This document shows, in pieces, positions 25,901 to 35,081 of a stretch of 64,000 nt of DNA (position 1 is the stretch's first letter; every line of letters begins with the position of its first letter). The notes under the pieces were generated by a model, which did no database searches, was not told the origin of the DNA, and was given only the letters and a program-made list of their open reading frames with translations. A program made the position numbers and the translations under genes. This DNA is from Corylus avellana (lineage: Eukaryota; Streptophyta; Magnoliopsida; Fagales; Betulaceae), in NCBI RefSeq assembly GCF_901000735.1, contig NC_081546.1, forward strand, positions 3,911,001 to 3,975,000, read 5' to 3'.

Positions 25901-26357
25901 CAGACTTTTGTGCAGCAAATCTCTCCTACATTTTATCATAACTTCCTCTCTCAAACTGGAATACAGAACAGAGTTGAAGTATAAAACACAATCAAAAGGA
26001 GAAAATTGTGAAGTATAAAACATAAGTTGAATAAGCTGCTTGCCATTAAGTCTACAATATAAATGGACTCTTTCTTCTAGTTAACAAAAGTGTATTCCAA
26101 TATATTCTGAGAAATACAAAACAAAGGATCTTTACATTTTTTGCACATTAATGGCTACAAGAGAGAACAGTCGGTCATCAGATCACTATGAAGTTTAACA
26201 ATTAAGGGTTGCATCTAACCTAGTTTCAACCATAATAAATAACATTACATACCGTAGAAAACACGTAAAAAATCAGTTTGCTTGCTCTCTCCTGCAATGA
26301 CTGATGCAATCTTATCTGACTCCTTTTGGGAGCTACGCATATTGCACACCAATGCAT
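20000..26357 (-). CDS. SAMC2: S-adenosylmethionine carrier (mitochondrial carrier family, SAMC2-like), 5' end unresolved
   Basis: Exons in transcript order: 26357-26253, 25581-25499, 24975-24899, 24143-24053, 23459-23406, 23332-23237, 22960-22871, 22544-22493, 21267-21206, 21117-21037, 20137-20000. All phases fit. The three carrier repeats each show a signature: YPIDTIKTRLQ, VPTEVVKQRMQ and TPLDVIKTRLM. LLRDLPFDAMQFCIYEQLRI and GPRVLWIGLGGSIFFGVLE are hallmarks of plant SAM carriers, which exchange SAM for S-adenosylhomocysteine across organelle inner membranes. The first listed exon enters with one base from an upstream exon. If translation starts at its internal ATG (26340) the protein is 303 aa, without an obvious transit peptide, so a 5' exon is probably missing. 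The intron after 25499 starts with GC, not GT. Confidence 0.9.
21715..21785 (+). mobile_element. LINE 3'-tail fragment in SAM carrier intron
   Basis: It resembles a plant L1 3' terminus: TTGTGTACTTGGGTGTGCCA, then GAAATTTGATTACTTATCAAAA. It shares the CTTATCAAAA end seen at the tail-only insertions. No coding part. Confidence 0.55.
21941..22400. mobile_element. MITE-like element in SAM carrier intron
   Basis: The termini GGACTCATTTGGTTTG and (reversed) GGCCTCGTTTGGTACTT match at 11 of the first 13 positions. GGAATAGCTATTCC-type palindromes lie near both ends. The centre (22165-22195) has GTGGGTGGCTGCTGGCCACC. Non-coding. Confidence 0.6.
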
Positions 26358-26395
26358 CTGTAAAATGAAATTGTTTGTTCAAAACATGGACACAT

Positions 26396-26426
<31 letters not shown>
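26396..26426. repeat. (CA)n microsatellite upstream of first mapped SAM carrier exon
   Basis: About fourteen CA dinucleotides. Confidence 0.9.
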
Positions 26427-26427
<1 letters not shown>

Positions 26428-26596
26428 TATACATGATGAAAAAACTAAAATAAGTTAAATACATAAAACAACTTAAATAATGTTTCATTGGCAACAATGG
26501 CATTTAAATAAATATTCTGAAAAATGCATTAATAAAATGAACTGCAAAATCTATTAAATAATTGCATGATATACAAGTCAAGTAATATTTTAGAGG

Positions 26597-26910
26597 AAAT
26601 TACACTATATCCACTTATGGTTTGGGTCGAGTTCAAATTGCCAATTTGTGGTTTAAAAAGTTGTACTTCACTCAATTGAGGTCTGATTGTGTTTGCTTTT
26701 GGTTCATGAGTTTAATATATTGAGACTCTAACAAGGTTGTTATGTTTTATGGTTCTTTTGAAGCTACATGATCTATACCTGCGAGTTTTAACAAGTTGGC
26801 CTGAAATTTTTTTAACAGATGTAACCTCAAATAGCTTAACTGCAACTTTTTAAACCATGGTTGGCAATTAGAACTCGACCCAAATCATACCTTGGTAAAG
26901 TGTAATTAAC
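26597..26910. mobile_element. MITE-like inverted repeat upstream of SAM carrier
   Basis: The left arm contains AAATTACACT, then GGTTTGGGTCGAGTTCAAAT. The right arm is its reverse: ATTAGAACTCGACCCAAATC, then AAAGTGTAATTAA. TTTAAAAAGTTG-type sequences near the loop also pair. No clear flanking duplication. Confidence 0.75.
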
Positions 26911-26969
26911 ATATAATTTTAAGCATTAATAGAAAACAACCAACTACGCTCATGGTCATATGTGCAGCA

Positions 26970-27311
26970 CTAATTAGGTATACATTTGGAGATACTTCTG
27001 TAGATATAATCCCCTATTTTCTGATAGCTATCTCTCTCTGAACTCTGCCATTCTGATTCAGATTTTATTATCTTTTTATTTTTCTTGAGAAAATCATCCA
27101 CAGAGATTGAAGCTATAAATAAGAGACTTCTGAAGATGTCTTCAGTTTGGGCAATCAGATTAAATAAGGGATGATCAACTTTGGTACTGACATATTCATT
27201 ATTTTTAGCGTTAGATATCAATCTCTTGCCATGCTTGATCCAGTGTTCCAAAAAATAATTTATGAAAAGCTTGAGAGAACATTTTGGTTTAGTAAACAAT
27301 TCAGAAGTCAT
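26970..27311 (-). CDS. 113-codon open frame of unknown function; possible 5' exon of the SAM carrier
   Basis: I do not recognise this protein. It is an uninterrupted frame in very AT-rich DNA, where stops are frequent, and its amino-acid mix looks protein-like (for example FNLIAQTEDIFRSLLFIAS and SVDDFLKKNKK). A potential donor after 26996 (GAA|GTATC) would leave phase 1, which fits the acceptor of the first mapped carrier exon at 26357. That would add about 105 residues, longer than the N-terminus of known SAM carriers. It may instead be unrelated or non-coding. Cause for doubt: no homology that I can name. Confidence 0.3.
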   Translation of the reverse strand: MTSELFTKPKCSLKLFINYFLEHWIKHGKRLISNAKNNEYVSTKVDHPLFNLIAQTEDIFRSLLFIASISVDDFLKKNKKIIKSESEWQSSERDSYQKIGDYIYRSISKCIPN

Positions 27312-28114
27312 ATGTAAGAACCATTATCCAAATTTGAAGATATGATGGTCCTCTGATGATTTCGCAAAAGATGTGAGAAAATCTAAGAAACTGAGATTTT
27401 GAATACTATGATCAATTTTTATATGGTTCGCAGAATAATGAACCATAGTTGTATTAGGCTCCACCATGTACATTTTCTTTATTATTTCTCCTCGAGTCAA
27501 AGATTATGCAAATGATTGTATTCAAATTTTGGTTTCCATTCCTGCATTTTCTCATTAACCAAATAGAACATAAAACTTTAAGCACCCATTCCTTCATCAA
27601 ACTAGTCTATCAAAATTCAAAACCATCATCATAATCGGCTCTTCTGTAACAACCCACTAACACTTTTAAAGCTATACTATAAAACCAAGCATAACCCGTT
27701 TGGTTTCCTCGAAAACCAAGTAAAAGAAAACAAACCAAACCTAAAAAAAACTTCTTTTGCTTTGCCAAGATTTGTTTTAGCTACCCATTAGATCATGTAA
27801 GTTAAAAACGTTCAAAAAAATGAGGGGAAGTGTAGAAAAACAAAAACAACAACAACAACAAAAACTAAACATAGAAAGTGAAATGTACCAGCTGAGTCTT
27901 TCTGAGAACTTTTCGCATGCATTTCCAGTGTACGAGGATTTATCAAGGTCCAATATTGAGCTGCTAAACTTAAATCTCAGTGATTATAACGAAATCGACG
28001 AGAAAGTGGGTTTTACCTTCACCGATTCCGAACCAACAAAAGAGAGAAATTTTAACAGGACAAAGATGGCTCATATCACACGTGTCCGGTTGTTTGGGTC
28101 TTAGCTTACTCAGT

Positions 28115-28148
<34 letters not shown>

Positions 28149-28293
28149 CAATTAAGAAAAAAGGGGTTACAAAAAATTGAACAGCCACACATAGGTGAAC
28201 ACCCTAACAACAAAACTCAAATAAAAAATGCAGTACAAAGACATATACAAAACCAGACAATCAACAATGGTTTCATTTATGATCCAAGATGAG
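27312..28293. other. AT-rich spacer, no gene recognised
   Basis: It contains a short CAA run near 27846-27860 and a long poly(T) at 28120-28148. An open frame at 27820-28104 on the plus strand has no recognisable domain and is not called. The upstream promoter of the SAM carrier may lie here. Confidence 0.4.
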
Positions 28294-29313
28294 GGTGTTA
28301 GTGACCGAACTCGAGATCGGTTCGTATAAACTTGACTCAATTATTAAATTAGGTGCTTCGTGAACACAAATTTTAGCTCAAATATTAAACGAAGCAAGCT
28401 CGGCTCGGTTAGGCTCGTGAGCGCATTCGTATAAGGTTCGACTCACTTATTTTTTTATTAAGTAACTAACAATATATAGCCAATATTACTTAATAATAAC
28501 AAATATTCTATATAACTTATTTTAATATATATATATATATATAAACATCATTATTTTCTCTCTCTCTCTCCCCGTCTTTCCATCTCTGATTCTTGCTCGT
28601 CTTCTTCACCCAAACAAAAACAAGCTTTCTCCACTTAGTTGCCATCAGATAGAGAGAGAGAGAGTAATCATTAAAAAGACTTAGATTCAATTAGAACAAA
28701 CCCAAATGAAAAGAAGAAAATCAAGCAAAAACTATTGAGAGAGATTGAGAAAGGCAAAAACTATTGAAAAATCAAATAGACCCAAACACTTTGGATCACT
28801 GCTTGTCTGGTGAGTGAGAGAGAGAGTGGGAAATGAGAGTTGGGATGAAATATGCGCTGTGACTGGTGAGGAAGATTGAGAGAGAGACATTTATACATTT
28901 TTTTTTTAGGGGACGTTGTCCCATTGTAGTTTGAATACAACTGTTAACTTGTCTCACATTGCTAATAAAACACAAATCCTCAAGTTTGCTTATCTATAAA
29001 AAGATGCATATCATCTCTCTTTGAAACCAAGTGTCTTGCTGTATTGATTTAGGCTCCATACTTGGCTAGCCATGCTAAGTAAATGTTCATATGCAAGCTG
29101 GCTTCTTGAGCCATTTAAGAGTACTTGAAGTTTAAATTTATACATAAAAAAATAAATAAATATAAGAGTTAGTTCATGAGATGGCTCAGCTCGACTTATT
29201 ATGAACTCGAGCTCAATTTTTTGGTTCATTCTTAAGCTCGGTTCAAGTAAAATTTAAACGAGATGAGCCCGAACAAGTGAAGCTCGCTTAGACTCGGCTC
29301 GTTTACACCCTTA
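28294..29313. mobile_element. probable non-autonomous hAT-type element with GCTCG-rich ends
   Basis: The left end reads GAGGGTGTTAGTGACCGAAC and the right end, reversed, reads AAGGGTGTAAACGAGCCGAG. Both subterminal regions are dense in GCTCG/CGAGC words, as in GGGTGTMAACGAGC-type plant hAT derivatives. The interior has (TA)n and CT runs and no long frame. No matching flanking 8-mers were found, so the borders are approximate. Confidence 0.55.
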
Positions 29314-29426
29314 TAGGAACCATAAACAAGTTGGGCTTTTTTCAAGGGCCGCATAAGGCGGTGACAAATAGCAAAAGAATTCGGTAAAAAGTCACATGCG
29401 GTAAAAGCAATAACCGCCTTTAAGTG

Positions 29427-29434
29427 ATTGTTGC
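29427..29434. repeat. left target-site duplication of the hAT element
   Basis: ATTGTTGC, identical to 33526-33533. Confidence 0.93.
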
Positions 29435-29657
29435 TAGGGGTGTCAAAAATAACCGGGAAACCGGAACCGGGACCGGAAAACTGGGAACCGGAAACCCGGG
29501 ACCTGGTTCCGATTCCGGTTGCAAAAAATAAAAATAAAAATCGGGACCTCAGTTTCTGTCTCGGTTTTTGGCACCCGGTCAAAACCGGGAAAATCAGAAC
29601 CGGGTATTATTTTATTAAATAATATTTATATATTATTATATTATTTATATATATTTT

Positions 29658-29857
29658 TTTTAATTCTTTTACTCTTAGTATCTTACGCAATACGCAGTGT
29701 TTAGGAGTTAGCACCTTAGGTTTTGATTCTTTTGAAGGTTTTCGGTGTTTTAATATATATATATTTTAATTCTTTTACTCTTAGTATCTTACGCAATACG
29801 CAGCGTTTAGGAGTTAGCACCTTAGGTTTTGATTCTTTTGAAGGTTTTCGGTGTTTT
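29658..29857. repeat. two tandem copies of a ~93-bp segment inside the hAT 5' region
   Basis: The segment beginning TTTTAATTCTTTTACTCTTA and ending in GGTTTTCGGTGTTTT occurs at about 29658-29751 and again at 29764-29857 (spacing 106 bp). The two copies differ at one base (CAGTGTTT against CAGCGTTT). This implies a recent duplication within the element's leader. Confidence 0.9.
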
Positions 29858-30705
29858 CCCCCGTAAGTGACAAGTCCCAGGCTCTAGCCCGCAGCCCCTT
29901 TGAGTTTTCTGATTCACGCCGCCGCCCGCCAGGCTCCAGCCCCGCCTCTTCAACTCTTCCCCTAGTTTTCCCCTGTAAGTCCCAGGCTCTAGTCCTCTTC
30001 TTCTCCGTTTCTCTTTCAGATTTTCAGATTTTATCACACCCATTCGGCCTCTCTCTTTCAGTCTTTCTCCATTTCTCGCTTTGCCTCCCTTTCTCGCTTC
30101 ATCTCCATCTCTCGCTCCGTCAGACGTCAGCCGAGCAATGAGCATTAGCAGTCAGGTCTGGACTTTTTATTTATGGGTTTCTTTGATATTGTCTTTGATA
30201 TTTTCTCTATTGATCTATGGAAATTTTTTTGTTTTGCTTGGTTTAGTGGATACAATTTAATCTACTCTACTTTTTAATTTTAGTGTTCATTACTTCATTT
30301 ACATCATTACATGCATGTTGGCTTGTTTAATTTGGGCTTGTACATTCCCCGCTTTTCAATCCGTCTGGTGATTGTGAAGCAAAAAATTCCATTTGCGCCA
30401 CATTAAAAAAAAAAAAAAACTCCTCTGTACCACGCCTTACTCCCATTCGGATAGTATAACATAAATAGAAATATGGCTTGGAAGCTGTTAGGTTTATTTG
30501 AATGCCACTAATATTGGTATTGAATGCCTCTGACATTGGTATCTAAACAATATTTGATGGAATTCTGATGTTGGGTTTATTGGGTTGATTGTAGTATTTA
30601 TTGTTGGTAGTTTATATTTATTGTTGTAATATTTATATATATTGTTCAATTTAGTGTATAACATCTAAACACTTTTAATAGATAGAGGAGACAAATAGTC
30701 CTAGT

Positions 30706-32733
30706 ATGCAATTGGAATGTGACAATTCTGGAACCAATCCAACTTCATCTACAAATACCTTGAAATCACAAACGGGCCTATCCAGAAAACCATCGGTGAA
30801 TCAGTCTATTGTATGGGATCACTTCAAAAAAATAGAACCAATTGATAAGAACAACCCTAAGGCAATGTGCAATTATTGCAATAAAGTGTTAGGGTGTCAC
30901 TGGAAAAATGGTACTTCAAGCATGATGAGCCACTTTACCACTAGATGTTCGACCTCTCCACTTAGAAAATCGAATATACCCAAATGTCAAACTTTGTTAC
31001 AAATGCCACTTAAGAATACAATAGAAGGCAATCAAGGAGTATGATTTGTGAAGTATGATCCGATTTATTTAAGAAATTTGATTGTGCGGTATTTCATCAA
31101 AGAGGAGTTGCCTTTTAGGTATGTGGAGAGTGATGGGTTTAAAGAATTGATGAATGGAATTGAACAAAGGTTCATTGTACCAAGTCGTAATACTCTACAA
31201 AAAGATTGCATGAAACTATATGAGGAAGAAAAACTTAAGTTGAAAAATGTTTTGAGCGGTAAAAGGGTTTGCATAACTACTGATACATGGACATCTCTTC
31301 AAAATTTGAACTACATGGTTATTACTGCTACCTTCATAGATTTTGATTGGATAATGCATAAGAAAATAATCAAATTTGGCATGATTTATAGTCATATAGG
31401 TGATGATCTTGGAAAATTGGTGGAGAGTACAATGATGGAGTGGGGGATTAGTACTTTGTTCACAATTACTGTTGATAATGCTACAAACAATGATGCGTTG
31501 CTCAAGTTTATGATAAGGAGGTTGAAGAACTAGGCTCATTCTATTTTGGGATATGACTTTCTTCACGTGCGGTGTGCCGCTCATATTTTAAATCTTGTTG
31601 TAACTGAAGGGTTGAAAGAATTGGGTGCTTGTGTTTCTACTATAAGGAATGCAGTGAAATTTGTAAGGTCCTCACCGGCGAGAATGACAAAGTTTAAATC
31701 ATGTATAGAGTTATAAAAGATTATATGTACGAAGATGGTATGTCTAGATGTTCAAATAAGATGGAATTCTACGTACTTAATGTTGAGATCCGCTGAGAAA
31801 TATGAAAAAGCTTTTGCCCTACTTGAGGAGGATGAGGATAAGTATTTTGTTGCTCCTAGCTCTATTGAGTGGAAAACTGCTAGGCTATTTGTGAGGTTTT
31901 TGAAATCTTTTTATGATGCCACATTGAAATTCTTTAGTTCAAAAAATGTCACCTCCAACTCATATTTTATTCAACTTTGTATTATTCAAAATACTTTGAA
32001 TGATGGTATTTGTAGTGATAATCCTATCCTTAGTTCAGTGAGTTTTGATATGAAAATAAAGTATGATAAGTATTGGGAGACTGCAGAGATGATTAACTTA
32101 TTGTTGTATGTGGCATTTGTTCTTGACCCACGTTACAAGATGAAGGGGTTAGTATTTTGGTTGAAAAGATGCAATGATGCTGATTGGGCGAAATTTATCT
32201 ATGACAGTGTGGACGCCCTTTTGAACCGTTTGTGGGATCAATACAATTTGTTTCATGGGGAGGATGGGTTATCTAACTCTGATGTAGGTATGCAAAGTTC
32301 AATTCCTACTTTTTCAAATGTTGATGATGAAGACTTGGAGGATCAAGCTGTGCAATATTTGAAGGTGTTCTCCCAACACCAAGAAGAGACCGACTCGGAG
32401 TGTAAGTCGGAGGTGGAACGATATTTGTCTGATCGGTGTGAAGCAGCAACCCAAGATTTTAATATCTTACTTTGGTGGAAGGTTAATGCACCCAAATATC
32501 CTATTATCGCAGAGGTAACCCGTGATGCATTAGCTATTCTTATTTTCACTGTTGCATCTGAATCTGCCTTCAGCATTGGAGGACGTATATTAGATTCATT
32601 TAGGAGTTCATTATCTCCACTTACAGTTGAGGCCTTGATTTGCACACAAGACTGGTTAAAGGGCTGCCCAAATAACATTGAGGAGCTGCAAAAGTTTATG
32701 GGAATGGAAAGCTATGATGAGCCTGGTAACTAA
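30706..32733 (+). pseudogene. hAT transposase (RICESLEEPER-like), three in-frame stops
   Basis: One continuous reading frame of about 676 codons, interrupted only by nonsense codons: TGA at 31042-31044, TAG at 31531-31533 and TAA at 31714-31716. Domains in order: a BED zinc finger (30790-30950; WDHFKKIEP, C-x2-C in MCNYCNK, then HFTTRC), the RNase-H-like core (DTWTSLQNLNYMVITATFID; later LHVRCAAHILNLVV), and the hATC dimerisation domain (YPIIAEVTRDALAILIFTVA, then SAFSIGGRILDSFRSSL). There is no frameshift. The enzyme would cut and paste the surrounding element. This copy should be unable to do so, though it could be moved in trans. Confidence 0.9.
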
Positions 32734-33440
32734 ATGATTATAAATTCATTACTTTTTATTATTTACTTTGTTTTCATAGTTTCACATTTTATATATTATG
32801 ATATTAAAATGTCATGATTTTAATATTAACCATTCTTAACTTTGTTTGTTGTTTTATTCACAGAATATAGCTAGAAGATTTCTAAAGCTCGTGTGACATG
32901 CTGGATGATTTGATGATTTTTGAAGCTTGCGTAATATTGTCTTTGTAATATGTTTGTGAACTATTTTTATTGTGAGTATATTTCTTTTGATTGGTAGATT
33001 ATTTAAATACTTGTTTTATTTTTTATTTTTTTGGGTTTTGAATTGTTGTAGTAAGGGGTATTTATTTCTTGTGCATGTTGATTTGTTTACATACTTGTTT
33101 TTACTTTTTATTGTTTTAATGTTTTCTTTATGTATCTAATTTAAAATTATTTTTAGGGTATTTTAAAAAATTTGAATTTTTATTTCTAAGGCTCATATAG
33201 GCAAAAACATTGATTCTTTAGGATTTTTATGCTTTTTAGGTTTATTTTTTAATTATTTGAAACAATCACAATAAAACCTCTTTAATTTAGACAAAAAGAT
33301 TAATAGTTTTTTTTTTTAAATGAGCTAATTTATGAAAAAAATAATAGGCTTATTTTAGGCCCAATACCTAAAATAAGCCTTAAACACTAATTATTTTCAA
33401 AAACAGGGTATTGGACAGGGTAAAACCGGAACCGGCCGGG

Positions 33441-33472
33441 AACCGGGTCCCCGGTTAACCGGGGTCCCGGTT
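33441..33472. repeat. 32-bp near-perfect GC-rich palindrome near hAT right end
   Basis: The sequence is centred on GGTTAACC, with arms AACCGGGTCCCCGGTT and AACCGGGGTCCCGGTT that pair at all but one position. It lies about 55 bp inside the right terminus. It is part of the subterminal CCGG-rich array. Confidence 0.9.
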
Positions 33473-33525
33473 CTGGTTCTAGTTTTGGCCAAAAACTGGG
33501 AAACCAGACCGAGTTGACACTCCTA

Positions 33526-33533
33526 ATTGTTGC
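33526..33533. repeat. right target-site duplication of the hAT element
   Basis: ATTGTTGC, identical to 29427-29434. Confidence 0.93.
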
Positions 33534-34739
33534 AGATAAGGTACTGCAGATAATTGGTTATTTGGGTCTTTGCTTACTCAGTTGTGGACAGTAGACCTAT
33601 AATTCCACCTTTAAAATTGTTTAATTTTACAAATATAGCAGCACAAATGACCAAGGGACCACACTACACAACGTAGATGAGATGCTCTCGCAAGTACACT
33701 CATTCCAGCCATTTTTTGTCTAATTCAAGTTTTCTATTAATCATCATCCTTTAATTTATAGCCATTGACTTAAGCATTAGAGGAGCCTTATCGGCACTCC
33801 GATAAGCTTCCTTGCTCAACTACTTATGTTACAGGTACTCTCAATCAGAGTCTCGACGTCCAGTCAACTGAATCAACCACCCCAAAACAAACATTTTACT
33901 TGGTGAATGGCAAAGTCAGGATAGATTCCAAAGGGATAAAAAGTATAGGCGAGTCTTAGAAATTCCAAAAAGAAGAAAAGATATTTAAGCAAAATCTTCT
34001 TGGGGGCTAGCCGGATAGGGGGATTTTTAAAACTCAAGGGGGTCCCTTGAGAGAGGTGTTATAACTTCCACGTTGAATTAAATTAATTAATATTTATCAG
34101 CACAAGTATCTTCCTCTTTGTCAATAAACAATATTCACACGCAGACAGCACCACACGCATTTTCAACGTTGAAATCTATGAATAATAATAATATCCCACG
34201 CGTTTCGTCACGTTGTGGGAAGAAGTCCCAACGCTTTTTCCTCCTTCAAACGGCGTTTAGTTCTTTTCACACTGTGGGGGGCTAGCTGTACGAAGCAACG
34301 GTTGTATTAACTTAAATTAGTTAAAGACTTAACCCACTTGGTCGCTTGCCCCTTGGTTCAACGTAAAGACTTTTCTTACAAAAAAAACTTAAAGACTTTA
34401 ACTTCGTTGCGAACCGGTCAGTTTCAGTTCGGTAGTAATCTGAGCTGGGCCAGAATCTTCGTCAAGATTCAACTCCTGCTGGGTTTTCTAAACGTGGCAA
34501 CTTCCTATTTGTTGCATCTGGGGTCTTTGATTCCGATGCGTGGCAATATAATCCGAGGGAGCCAGATATTAATATTGCCATCTGATTCTTCTAGCAATTA
34601 GCAAACAAGGAAAAGGAAATTCTTGGTCACATTCACACAATCATATCCCATAATTTTATTATCTCTGATTCTGAAGTGCTAATTATTCTATTGAATAGCA
34701 TAAACTTGTTCATTTCCGAGTTTAAAATATAAGCTCGCA
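33534..34739. other. spacer and promoter region upstream of choline kinase
   Basis: No gene was recognised. The last few hundred bases before 34740 are the likely promoter of the kinase gene. A reading frame at 34338-34601 has no recognisable domain. Confidence 0.45.
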
Positions 34740-35081
34740 ACAAGTCTAGCCTCGCTCTTGCAACTCTTTGTTCCTTGAGGAAAGTCTTTCATTTGCGCAT
34801 ATCGGGTGAGTTTCAATGCCATTACTCCGGTTCTATGCGATTGTTTTTCCAGTTCTATCCAAGTTTTCTTGCTTACAAAAGAAAAAAAAAAAGAAGTTTT
34901 CTTGAAGTGGGTTCTTTCAATTTCCTTATGTTATTATAATATTGTTTTGAACTTTCTCTGTAATCGGTTCGGTTGATTTGACTTTCTGGGTAGATTAAAT
35001 TTTATACTAACAATGTTTTGGTTTCTCTGTTTATGTCGCAGGTTGAAATCTGTTACAGTTCCTTCATAGTATTGAAGCACC
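34740..35081 (+). other. 5' UTR of choline kinase with a UTR intron
   Basis: A donor CGG|GTGAGT after 34805 and an acceptor GCAG ending at 35041 define an intron of about 236 bp between an untranslated first exon and the ATG-bearing exon. The leader upstream of 34805 is CT-rich. The transcription start is not visible from sequence alone. Confidence 0.6.

Larger units (their letters stand above)
29435..33525 (+). mobile_element. complete hAT transposon with 8-bp target-site duplication
   Basis: Terminal inverted repeats are TAGGGGTGTCAA (left) and TAGGAGTGTCAA (right, reversed), 11 of 12 matching. The 8-mer ATTGTTGC flanks both ends, at 29427-29434 and 33526-33533. Both subterminal zones are packed with CCGGTT/AACCGG words, the usual transposase-binding arrays of hAT elements. 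The interior carries a BED-finger/hATC transposase frame (30706-32733). The element is 4,091 bp. The intact flanking repeat suggests insertion recent enough for the site duplication to survive. Confidence 0.93.

Noticed and set aside
27820..28104. 94-codon frame starting with a glutamine run
   Set aside because: It begins in a CAA microsatellite and has no recognisable domain or neighbouring exons. Left as spacer.
29822..30145. 107-codon minus-strand frame and 96-codon plus-strand frame
   Set aside because: They lie in the CT-rich leader of the hAT element upstream of its transposase. Low-complexity, no recognisable domain.
31065..31584. Minus-strand frames opposite the transposase
   Set aside because: Mirror frames of the real plus-strand transposase coding sequence.
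31042..31716. Stop-codon readthrough or recoding in the hAT transposase
   Set aside because: Three different stops without a shared downstream context fit simple mutational decay better.
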